24,429 nucleotides of DNA from Physocladia obscura (lineage: Eukaryota; Chytridiomycota; Chytridiomycetes; Chytridiales; Chytriomycetaceae): contig JADGJH010000226.1 in NCBI GenBank assembly GCA_027596945.1, positions 1-24,429 of the forward strand, given 5' to 3'. Positions 9,244 through 18,318 of the stretch are shown piece after piece (position 1 is the stretch's first letter; every line of letters begins with the position of its first letter). The notes beneath the pieces are model-generated. The model was not told the DNA's origin, searched no databases, and was given only the letters and a program-made list of their open reading frames with translations. Both the position numbers and the translations under genes were made by a program.

Positions 9244-10032
9244 CTATTTTCCAGAGGGGCGAGAATGTGGCATTTTTACAAACGCATTTCCCTTAACTTC
9301 GGGCATTTCAATAGTATTCAACCCAATTGGAATTCGTTGTTTTGCTTCTTCCCACTCCATTTTTTTACGGGCAGCGGCGGCGGTGGAGGCTGCAGTATTT
9401 TCGTTGGTGTAAATATCACTGTGGTAGTTATTTGGTGTAGTAGGGGTTATTTTGGGTGGCAAATCCACCGTTCGTTTTTGCTTTGCACGACGCATGCACA
9501 GCCACGTAATGATAGCGACGACTAGAAGCGCAACAGTGACTGTACTACCAATTATAGCTGGAACGTTAAAATTGCTACCATTAGAGTCAGTAGTAGCAGC
9601 GATCGGACTTGTGGAAGTGGAGCTTCCAGTTGATACTACAAGTTGAGCTGTTGTAGTTTCGGTTGAAGAGATTGTTGTAGCAACGATCCTTGGATTTTCA
9701 TCACGTCCAAAAAATCCACAAACATCCGAGCCATTCGCAACCCATGGACCCGTAACAAGGTTAGTACTTGGTATTATAACAGTTGTGCTGTCACCACTAC
9801 TTGTATTGTTACCAAATAGCGTGCAAACACCAACACTGGTATCATCCGTCGCGTTTCCGACAAACGTGAAATACGCACATCTAACAGTCTCTTGGCATCG
9901 CGGCCCGCATTGTGTCACCGGGTCGCTTGGGCCGAATGATGATATTGAAGGTCCCGAATATTCACAGCCGTTTGCGAATGCACCGATCACGTTTGCGGAG
10001 AACGGTGTCCATGGACCCATGTACATGCTCAT
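9244..10032 (-). CDS. Receptor-like membrane protein, Cys-rich ectodomain paralog 2
   Basis: 262 residues, single exon. The ectodomain carries six cysteines (23, 42, 46, 52, 70, 105) within NGCEYSG, FGPSDPVTQCGPRC, RCAYFTF, GVCTLF and SDVCGFFG. A Thr/Ser stalk (about 115-155) leads to one membrane helix (about 158-180) ending WLCMRR. The short tail closes with VKGNAFVKMP, nearly identical to the motif in paralog 1. Asn-x-Ser/Thr sites in the ectodomain suggest N-glycosylation. The segment between cysteines 5 and 6 is longer than in the paralogs by roughly 15 residues. The start is the first ATG of a small cluster of Met codons at the N-terminus. It is divergent from paralog 3 across 1.07 kb and 243 bases upstream of paralog 1. 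No catalytic domain is visible in the tail, so any signalling would need partners. Confidence 0.87.
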   Translation of the reverse strand: MSMYMGPWTPFSANVIGAFANGCEYSGPSISSFGPSDPVTQCGPRCQETVRCAYFTFVGNATDDTSVGVCTLFGNNTSSGDSTTVIIPSTNLVTGPWVANGSDVCGFFGRDENPRIVATTISSTETTTAQLVVSTGSSTSTSPIAATTDSNGSNFNVPAIIGSTVTVALLVVAIITWLCMRRAKQKRTVDLPPKITPTTPNNYHSDIYTNENTAASTAAAARKKMEWEEAKQRIPIGLNTIEMPEVKGNAFVKMPHSRPSGK

Positions 10033-11104
10033 TTGTGTTTTTGTATGGTTTTCGCGATCCCGATTTTTTAGATCACGTGCAAATTTTTATGCAGCGAAAT
10101 CTTCCACATGGGAATTATTCAAATAAAAAATTACTTTTGAAAACAACGAACATTGAACGTATCAATCAAAAATCTCAAAAATTGCTCATCCCTTCTAGGA
10201 TTATTGTTTTGATAATTGTGTAGATAGGCTGCTGCAGTGTAGAATTTTTCATTTCACTGGATTTGTTTCATCTTTCTTTTTTCAAATAATCATAATATAA
10301 GCATAATATTTTCATATATGCGTCTTTTAATTGAATATAGATATTGGGCTGTGGTGGCGGCAGGCAGTATAGCCAGCTGCATGACTATTTTGTCTTCATT
10401 ATTAATGCTATTGATGGTGGACAAGGCCCCAGGCAGTGGTAGTAATAGCAGTGACGCGACTTTCGTTGTTACTGTTGATTATTGTTGCTGTTCTTGTCGA
10501 TGTTGTCGATACAGATATCTTTCGGCGGAGAAAAGAAAAATTGCAATATAAGTAAAGATAAACGTTGAATATTAAAATGAAAGGTGGGAGAAAAATTTGA
10601 CTGAGGTTTTTCTTTCTTTATTGCAGCGGAGAAAATTTTTTTGATTGAATTTCTGCTGTTTTTATTCTTATTTTTTTTCCCTCGTGATGGCAAACACATA
10701 ATTTTCCGGAATTAAGATTTTACTTATTGCTATTTGTATAAAGAATTCATTTTTTATCTTGTTTCATCATGTATGTAAACGGAACACCCTGAACATCAGC
10801 AGTCCAAATCGCAAGAATTTTCTGTCCATCCGATTATGAAAGAATGGCAAACAGAAGACCCGGAACACATTGTCTGCAACATTTGGAAAGTAAACAGAGG
10901 AGATCTTTGATGGAACGAATAAACTAAAAATGAGATCCAATGGATCAATTCAAGAAAAAAGTTTTAATCACATGACTCAGGCAGGTCAATGAAATTTTTC
11001 TGTACCACACTTTCGGTGAACGACAAAAAAAAACCGATTTACCAGGTTTGAGCAGCAATCACTTACTTTTGTTGGTCGATCCAGACGTTCGAAGAAAGTA
11101 ATAA
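10033..11104. promoter_or_regulatory. Divergent intergenic region between paralogs 2 and 3
   Basis: 1.07 kb separates the start codons of two genes transcribed away from each other, so both promoters must lie here. The DNA is AT-rich with no open frame I would trust: a 77-codon frame at 10318-10551 has Cys/Arg runs but no resemblance to its neighbours. I could not assign individual sites. Confidence 0.5.
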
Positions 11105-11980
11105 ATGACTACACCATTCGCGGGCGCATTCTCGCTATTCTCGGGCACACCAGGAGGATACGCAATCGGATGCGAATACGTGGGCACAGCACTGGGCTCA
11201 ACGACAGGCTCAATCGTCGATGACTGTGGGCCGTCGTGCGTTGCGTTCAGCGGCTGTGTGTTTTTTTCGTTTGCGGGCGTTTCGTCCGGTTCACAGAGTC
11301 TCGGCACGTGCTCTTTTTTCAATAATGTGGGGGCGAAGGGTCCATTCGTTGCGAATCAGTCTGACGTATGTGGCTACTATGGCGATTCGTCGGTTCCATC
11401 GGGCGTGCAAACTAGCGCAACTACCACGACAACCACCACCACCACTAGTACCATTGCTCCTGCTTCTACCGCTAATGCTACTTTCGCTGCCAACACCACT
11501 GGCACTGCCGCCGCCAGCACCAACACCAACACCAGCATCAACAGCAGCAGCAGCTCTAGCATTGGGCCGATAATCGGTGGGGCAGTTGCGGCCGTGATTG
11601 TGGTGGTGCTCGTGTCGTTCCTGTGTTACCGCCGGCGTCGCGCTCAGATTGCCGGTGGCAGCGGAGGCACCGTGCCGCTCAATGTAATCGCACAAAATCA
11701 AAAGCACAATAGCCTCCTGTCCCACGACGACGACCTTCTGCGCAAGTACAGTACCAGCACGGCAACTCTGTCGGCTACCAGCTCCAATGCCCCGCCACAG
11801 CTGCCTGTTTACGTGCAGCAACAGCAGCTCCATCATCATCAGAAATTGCAGCGCCAACAACTGCTGCAGCAGACTGGCGGCGCTCCACCATCAAACAAGG
11901 GCTTTGTGCGTGCACCCTCACGTGGTGCCGACGACACAACTGACAATATCGTCAACATGTACAGTGGCGGTGCACGTTAG
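11105..11980 (+). CDS. Receptor-like membrane protein, Cys-rich ectodomain paralog 3
   Basis: 291 residues, single exon, starting almost directly with the ectodomain (MTTPFAGAFS). Six cysteines (23, 41, 45, 51, 69, 89) lie within IGCEYVGTALG, DDCGPSC, GCVFFSF, GTCSFF and SDVCGYYG. A Thr/Ala/Asn/Ser stalk (about 102-152) precedes one membrane helix (about 154-174) ending FLCYRRRR. The tail is Gln/His-rich (VQQQQLHHHQ) and ends with NKGFVRAPSRG and DNIVNMYSGG, which parallel the two tail motifs of paralog 1. DDDLLRKYSTS in the tail resembles SDILRQ in paralog 4. GC content is higher than in the flanks. The start is well placed because the domain begins within 20 residues. No cleavable signal peptide is visible. 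Confidence 0.88.
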   Translation: MTTPFAGAFSLFSGTPGGYAIGCEYVGTALGSTTGSIVDDCGPSCVAFSGCVFFSFAGVSSGSQSLGTCSFFNNVGAKGPFVANQSDVCGYYGDSSVPSGVQTSATTTTTTTTTSTIAPASTANATFAANTTGTAAASTNTNTSINSSSSSSIGPIIGGAVAAVIVVVLVSFLCYRRRRAQIAGGSGGTVPLNVIAQNQKHNSLLSHDDDLLRKYSTSTATLSATSSNAPPQLPVYVQQQQLHHHQKLQRQQLLQQTGGAPPSNKGFVRAPSRGADDTTDNIVNMYSGGAR

Positions 11981-12131
11981 GCTGTACAGTTCAAATAGAG
12001 AGTGCGATTAAGAGAAGAAAGAAAGAAAGGAGGGGTTACAATAATACACTTGATATGATTTTTTAATGAAAAGTGGAGTCACATGCATTGCAAATTTTCA
12101 AATTGAGAAAAGTGATCAATATTTTCGGGTC

Positions 12132-12980
12132 ATGAATACAGCGACAGGGACAGCAACAGCAACGGTATCGGGAATTGAGAACGGAAACGCTAATGCAACG
12201 GCAAATAATACTACGAAGTACACGGGGGAGTGGGTGGGATTCGCCGACGGTGTGGTGGGCAAGTACGCCGGATCGTGTATGTATGTCGGCACGGCACTGC
12301 GGCAGTTTGGACCTTTATCCAGCGTTACGCAATGTGGGCCGGACTGCAAGCTGACAACCGAATGCGTTTTCTTTGCCTTTGCCGGCAACACCACGGGTCA
12401 GTACAGCTACGGCACCTGTAGCCTATTTGCCGCCGGTGGGGACACCAGCGGGCCCTTCGACGCCTCAGTCAACGACGTGTGCGGCTACTACGGTACCGAG
12501 GCTGACGCCGGCGCCATCTTTGTTTCTCCTTCAATTTCTTCGTCGATTTCCACAATCTCCCTTTCAGTCCCCTCTTCAATCTCCTCGACAACAACGGTAA
12601 ACACCACTATACACACCACAAGTATAAACACCAACACCGACAATGGCAATAATACTGTCGCTATTGCTGCCGCCACCGTCTTCCTCGTTATCCTCGTTGC
12701 ATCCGCTTACGCCTTCTTTCATGTCCGCCGCATCCGCCGTATCAAAAATGACCAGAGCGACGATCGCAAATCAACGCCCCTATTACCAACAACAAATACA
12801 ACAGCTTCAACTGCAGTCACGCGGGACGATCGCACCAGCTTCTATTCACTTGATTCAGATATACTCCGGCAGGCTGCGCTTCCAATGAGCAAACACGTTG
12901 AGTCAGTGATGATTGCGAATAATGTTGGGTTAGGAGTTGGCGGTAGTAAGACGATGAAAAAAAAATCTGGCATGCGGTGA
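12132..12980 (+). CDS. Receptor-like membrane protein, Cys-rich ectodomain paralog 4
   Basis: 282 residues from the ATG at 12132; the frame is open back to an ATG at 12066, but that extra segment looks untranslated. An Asn/Thr-rich N-terminus with N-glycosylation sites precedes six ectodomain cysteines (49, 68, 72, 78, 96, 117) in SCMYVGTAL, FGPLSSVTQCGPDC, ECVFFAF, GTCSLF and DVCGYYG. A Ser/Thr stalk (about 131-172) leads to a membrane helix (about 175-197) ending FFHVRRIRRIK. The Cys before the RR found in the other three is His here. The tail has SDILRQ like paralog 3 but lacks the FVKxP and VNxMY motifs. It begins 151 bases after the paralog 3 stop, in the same direction. Confidence 0.86.
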   Translation: MNTATGTATATVSGIENGNANATANNTTKYTGEWVGFADGVVGKYAGSCMYVGTALRQFGPLSSVTQCGPDCKLTTECVFFAFAGNTTGQYSYGTCSLFAAGGDTSGPFDASVNDVCGYYGTEADAGAIFVSPSISSSISTISLSVPSSISSTTTVNTTIHTTSINTNTDNGNNTVAIAAATVFLVILVASAYAFFHVRRIRRIKNDQSDDRKSTPLLPTTNTTASTAVTRDDRTSFYSLDSDILRQAALPMSKHVESVMIANNVGLGVGGSKTMKKKSGMR

Positions 12981-13113
12981 AACATGATGATTTCTAAGAT
13001 TATTTTCGTTTTTAAAATGTATGTGTATGATAAATATTAGTATTTTTGCATTCAAGAAAGCAAAGCGCTGTCATTGAAATTTCTGACAATTTTTTTTTTC
13101 TTGAATTCTACAA

Positions 13114-14132
13114 ATGCCCAAGTCAAAGCGTAACAAGGTTGCTGCACTAACATGGACGGAAAAGAAGGGCAAAGTAGAAAAGATGATCCTATTCGACAAA
13201 GTATATAAAAAAAGAAAGAATCAAACCAACCCTCACATTCTCTTAAAACTAGGTCCGTGCCGCTGTCGATGCAAACACCCACGCCTACATCATCTCTGTC
13301 TCAAACATGCGAAACTCGATCCTCAAAACAATGCGAACGGGCCTCAAACATGATTCTTCATCAGCAAACAGCAGCGTAGCGTTTTTTTTCGGCAACAATA
13401 GAGTGATCGCAAAATCGCTCGGCAGACCAGACCGCGAACACGAATATAAAGACGGATTACGGTTCTTGGGCGAGAATTTAAAAGGTGCCGTTGGTCTTTG
13501 TTTCTCTGATTAACTCGTTGAGTATATAAAACACTTTTTTTTTATGTAGTTGACGCGAAAAAAACACGTCATTACAGTGCGTTCAGCGAATATACGTACA
13601 TTGATGTCGCACGGAACGGCGTGAAGGCTACAAAGACTGTGACGATACAGGCGGGACCCGTGATACGTCGCGTTGAGGCTGTTGATATTGGCGAGATTGA
13701 CGAGTCACTTGCTCCGAGTTACTTACCGGAGTCGTCGTCATCGGGGACGAGGTTATGGCATTCCCCAACAATATGGAGACACAGTTGAGAGGATTGGGGA
13801 TGCCAACGTTGTTGAAAGGAGGTGAGAGAAAGCAAAAAAAAAAAAAGAACGAACTGTAATAATAACTTTTTTTTTGTTTATTTTGTTTTTCGGCATCGTT
13901 GACAGGTGTTATTATGTTGATGCGGAACTACACCATCTGCACTGAAGGCAAAACACTGTCATCAAACCAAGCATAATTGCTGAAACATTTCAATTTGAAG
14001 ATGGCAAAATTCAATGTACTTATTGTTGGCCATTGGTCTGAAGATGTAGGATATGAAAATGTTGACGGCATTGCTGAAAATGATGACGCTGATGACGATA
14101 AAGATGAAGCTGTGGAAATGGATGATGAATAA
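13114..14132 (+). pseudogene. MRT4: Ribosome assembly factor MRT4 (P0-like), with a frameshift and an in-frame stop
   Basis: MRT4 occupies the P0 stalk site on pre-60S ribosomes in the nucleolus. Exons: 13114-13200 (MPKSKRNKVAALT, TEKKGK), 13253-13499 (SVSNMRNSILK, FFFGNNRVIAKSLGR), 13550-13821 (IDVARNGVKATKTVTIQAGP) and 13906-14132 (CTEGKTLSSNQA). Introns 13201-13252, 13500-13549 and 13822-13905 have GT..AG ends. Two lesions are visible. The frame changes by one base near 13743-13746, at a GGGG run, between a Ser run and DEVMAFPNNMETQLRGLGMP. A TAA at 13974-13976 falls where homologs have Gln or Arg, yet the frame after it stays conserved (LLKHFNLKMAKFNV) to an acidic tail and TAA at 14130. 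Trp in place of the usual basic residue in the KVAALTWTEKK segment also hints at drift. Either a recently broken copy or assembly errors. Confidence 0.85.
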
Positions 14133-14866
14133 ATCAAAAGAAAAAAAAAATATATATACATATATGGGATTTTCGGAGACTATTGCAGCTTTTTTTCATA
14201 AAAGTAAACACCATCAGTCATAAAAATGTAGCCATAAAAAATTTTTTGGATGCCTAATGTGTTTTTCCCGAAGAATAATAAATATATAGAAGCTATATTT
14301 ATAATAACCAATTGTGTCCAAATTTTACCGCAACTTATGAGAAGACATGTTCCTCGCTTCCATTTATTGATCCTTGTTTATATTATCTGCTTGCTTACTG
14401 GAAAAATTGCATGAATTTAGCTTTGACCAAATTGCATATTTTAATCCTCTGAAATTTTGGTATTGATGTCGTGAAGGGTTGATTTTTTTCATTTTTTTTT
14501 CAATATTCTCACAATGGTGAAAATGGATCCACAACTAAAACCACCATTGGCTGATTGTAGCCCCTGTCATTGTACAATGCTGATCACTAAAAAAAACTGC
14601 TAAAAAAATTTTGAAAACCCCTGGTGAGCTAAATGTAGAGTTGTACATTGTGTACCATTCTTAATTTGCTAAAATATTGCTATACATTTTCAATATTTTT
14701 CTTCCGGCATGTATATATTCTCCAAACACTGTTAAACAATTTGCGTAGCTTTTCAAATATTCTCGCAAATCTCTGAAAGAGTGGTGATGCTAAATCGCTT
14801 ATCAAATGGGTTTTATTAGGGAAAAGTGTATTGCGCTTTTTTGACACTTGAGTTCACTTCAAAAAA
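14133..14866. other. Intergenic stretch, AT-rich
   Basis: MRT4 3' region followed by low-complexity AT-rich DNA. I see no gene. The 5' part of the decayed transposase that follows is not recognisable here. Confidence 0.5.
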
Positions 14867-15337
14867 GTGTTTTGGGGATGCTTCAGTGGTTCTGGACTTG
14901 GCGTAATTGTTGCTCTTGATGGCAGCCAAAGCCAGCGCACATGTAAGAGACTAATTGAAAAATATCTCATCCCTGAAATACATTCTGCAAAAAAGAAATT
15001 TTTGGTGTTGATTTGGTGTTTATGCAAGATAATGCCACATGCAAATGAAGGTGAATTTTCTTGCCAATGAATGTGTTTCGGTTCTTAATAGTCTCCATCT
15101 AGTACTGATCTGAATCCTATTGAAAATTTATGGCACGCCCTTAAGGCAAGGAAGCAAAAAAAATTTGGAATATCAAAAAAAAATTTGGGATGAAATTGAC
15201 ATACATTTTTGTGACTCTCTTTTAGGCTCAATGGAAAACATATTGCAAGAATGTGTCAGGCTGAAAAAAAAAAATAGCAAAATATTAAATAAATTTATCG
15301 AGCGAGAGAGAGTAATAATGAAAAAAAGTTTTACATA
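14867..15337 (+). mobile_element. Decayed Tc1/mariner-type transposase fragment
   Basis: The C-terminal half of a DDE transposase survives in pieces. VFWGCFSGSGLGVIVALDG matches the conserved WGCFS-x-G-x-G block of Tc1-type transposases. In another frame MQDNATC (15022-15042) carries the second catalytic Asp. A further frame has STDLNPIENLWHALKAR (15101-15151) with the third catalytic acid, Glu at 15122-15124. The Asp-to-Glu distance is about 31 codons and not a multiple of three, so a DD34E-type core has lost bases. At least two frameshifts and a stop make it inactive. The N-terminal DNA-binding domain and terminal inverted repeats were not found. Confidence 0.85.
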
Positions 15338-16236
15338 GCGTGGGCGATCGACTTTGTATATGACAAAGAACCACATACCAGCGCAAAACAATTTTGTCGC
15401 TAACGTTCCGTTGATTTTTTGCACCACGAATGAGCCATGTATTTAGTAAGGTGTCCATATCCGCCACTAGCTATACTGAATCTGATTACGAAACATTACG
15501 TCGGGATGTGAGTGATCCATCACGGAGATTGTTTTATCCAGATTGGTTTCAGAAATAGCGGAGTTATGGAAGTTGGCCATTTATATTTTTTCATGTTTGT
15601 CGAATTGCTCACCTGTTTTGACAGCATGAAGAAATTTTTCAAACCGTTCTTCCAAGCGATTAATAGGGGCATCCAAATAATTTATAATCTTATGAGATAC
15701 AATTGATCAATTACCAACTGCGCAAAGGGTCGTTGCCAAGTTTAGTTGAATATTCTGCGTTTTTTCTTTTAAAGCTTTGCAGTAAAAATACTACCGCCAC
15801 CGGCGTTTCAGCGATAACTTTTCCAAAATTCACCATTGTAATATTAAAGCTTTGTGACATTGACATTTAAATAGCAGCAGCTTTGCCGGACCGTTGATAT
15901 TGCTCATTTCAAAAGCGTGAAAAGATTTTTTTCTTGTTTGTGTCACCGAGGGTGCTGGGGTGTTGGGAGAAGCAATTTCCGCAAAACATAAAAAAAAAAA
16001 ACAGCAACCAAAACCACTCAGTATCACTGTGACCTTGCTGGAGAATTTACTATCAGCAATATTCCACAGTGATTTGACAGCTGCTTCTTGAAAAACGTGA
16101 ACGTTCACACATATTTTTTCAGTTGGCGAGAAACTTAACAAAGCGCGATTGGTTTTTTATTTCTTTCTTCACATTCTTTCGAGGAAAATTCGCGTTTTTT
16201 AATATAATTCAATAGTCACACGAAGAAAAATTCACA
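15338..16236. other. Intergenic stretch downstream of the transposase relic
   Basis: No gene is supported. An imperfect hairpin, AGCGCAAAA / TTTTGTCGCT, lies at 15380-15401. The last ~100 bases, AT-rich, would be the promoter and leader of the gene starting at 16237. Confidence 0.5.
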
Positions 16237-18318
16237 ATGTTTGACGAGAAAAAAAGAGAATCTCGCGGCGACCCGAGATTAGATGCTTTGACAAAACGAA
16301 TGCAATTATTACTCAGCCAAATAAAAACAAGTACCGACGCTGGTGCAAATCTATTGGAATTGAAACAACAAGAAGAATATCAAAAGTACAATTATCCTTA
16401 TTTGTTAGACGATCCATCATTTTTTGGTTCTATACCATATGGTGCCCCACTCAAGCCACATCATAGACGGCAATCGTCAAATGGCGCAATATCATTCAAT
16501 GCAATGTAAATATACATACAGATAAATACATATATAAAACTAATAAAATTGATCTTAAATTAAATCGCTTGTATATATCAAAAATAAAATTTTATAGTAA
16601 CGCGACTCAAACATACGCGTCATCAAGCTCATCTCGAACCGCCGTAAATATTACAACGCCACCAGTATTTTTTTCATGTTCAGATTCGCCACTTTCTTCT
16701 CCGTCTTTCGGATTCCATCAGGACACGCCTTTTCTGGATTATTATTATCCTCAACACGTTGATAATATCCCCACTCCACCAACCGACACGATTTTACGTC
16801 CGGTAGATGCAAACTTTGACACGTCGCTGCTGTCGCCGCCCAAAGCACTTTCAACCACAGAAGCAGCAGTTTCGGCTTCAAAACAAGCAACCCAATCGGA
16901 CCACCACTGTTGCGTCCCAAAACGATTACACGTACCAAACATATCCGAAAAAATAATTCACTCAAATCTCAGCGGCAGCGAAATCAATGCGTCTTCATGG
17001 ACGATACCTCTACCGCCACGTACCCACGAAAAAAGTGACGACAGCATTCAAATTATCGACGAGCCCGCGTATCTCATGATTGGCCGACCCGCATCTGTCG
17101 CAAGCACCACGCGGTCGCGGTCATCGTCGTTTGGAAGTTCGAAGGCTCCTGAAGGTGCACAGGCAGCTGTTGCAGAGTCAGCCGGCGTCGGCAGATCGTT
17201 TCGTATCCATCATTACGAGAGTGCGCATCGACGCCGATGGACGAAAACTGCTTCGCGCATGCGACGGCGGCGGCATACGGAGATTGTTGTGCATGCGCCG
17301 ATGGAATCGGCGATATATTCGGCCTCGCAATCGATACAGTTTGGTGTTGCTGGTGCTAGCGCTGATAGTATTGGTAAAAGTGGTGGTGGTGGAAATGTCA
17401 CTAATTGTTCGTGGTGGACATGGTTGTGTGGAGGTGGGCGACGACGTGGCGATCGGTGGGAAAAACGCGGAAAAGGCGTTGGAGTATGGGTTGGAAAAGA
17501 TGCGAAAAGAGTAATGACAATTGGTAGTTTTCACGTACTGCCTCAATATTCTTGTGAAAGTCCTGTGCGGATTGGGACAGAAGATGAAAACTCTGGACAG
17601 CACATGAATCCAAGGAGTGGCAGAAATGCTTGCAATTTAGCTTTGAATCGGCCAAAATCTACAGCTTTTTCTACAACAAAAGTTGATAGTAGTGATGCAG
17701 TTGGCGGTTGCGCTCGGTCTTTCTCACTTTCTTTTCGTCGGCTGTGGACAAAAGAACGTCTACCAAATTCTTTGAATGTTGGGGAAATTTCGGACCCGCA
17801 GCGACAGCTGTGTGGCAATCCACAACTAATGGTACGCATAAATAGTTATTTTTTGCTTTTTTCCACCCATTTTGCAATTACTAAAAAGATAAACAATCAA
17901 GCAGGTTGTCAGAAAAATGCTACACGCTCCTGAAAATTATCTTATTTTACCATATTGCTCGGATAAATCAAAGTCTCAAGATTTTGTTAGACGAACATCA
18001 CTTTACTCTTCATCTTCGTACCCAAGTGCTCCTAGTATCCGTTGGTCAACTACTACAGATGAAGACGATGTTTCGAATTCCAACGCGCAACAACTTTCAG
18101 AACTGTCTAATTCTAGATTTGGAAAAATAAATGAAAGTGATGGTGACGGTGTGGGTTTGGTTGGCACAACTACAACTATTGCTGATGAAAGAGAGATTGT
18201 ATATGTCGGTAATTCTTCACAAAACAAAAAGTTAGCGTTCAGGCAAAGTGGTGGATGGTGGAATCATCCAGGCGTTGTTGGCAGAAATCTTGCTACTGGA
18301 TCTGTTGGAGTTTTTTAG
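16237..18318 (+). CDS. Unrecognised Ser-rich protein, three exons
   Basis: Exons 16237-16505, 16598-17831 and 17905-18318 join in phase (introns GTAAAT..TATAG of 92 bases and GTACGC..AGCAG of 73 bases), giving 638 residues. The N-terminus (1-90) has a charged, probably helical part (RLDALTKRMQLLLSQIK) and a Tyr/Pro-rich part. The middle is Ser/Thr/Pro-rich with phosphosite-like patches (STTRSRSSSFGSS), then an Arg-rich and Gly/Trp-rich segment (about 245-330; RRRR, GGGGNVTNCSWWTWLCGGG). The C-terminal exon starts VVRKMLHAPENYLILPY and is Ser/Asp-rich. There is no membrane helix or known catalytic motif. Composition suggests an intrinsically disordered regulatory or scaffold protein; I cannot name it. 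Between about 17080 and 17514 a second same-strand frame is also open, so the reading of that segment is less certain. Confidence 0.7.

Noticed and set aside
10318..10551. Cys/Arg-rich plus frame in the divergent gap, considered as a fifth paralog
   Set aside because: Lacks the ectodomain cysteine pattern, membrane-helix context and tail motifs.
11291..11860. 189-codon minus frame inside paralog 3
   Set aside because: Antisense shadow of the Thr/Ala/Ser-rich coding sequence; no family resemblance.
13974..13976. TAA read as a sense codon (altered genetic code)
   Set aside because: TAA ends NDUFA12 and other genes exactly where expected, so the standard code holds; a lesion or error is simpler.
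15830..16141. 103-codon minus frame
   Set aside because: No domain, no neighbours supporting it, and it overlaps the likely promoter side of the following gene.
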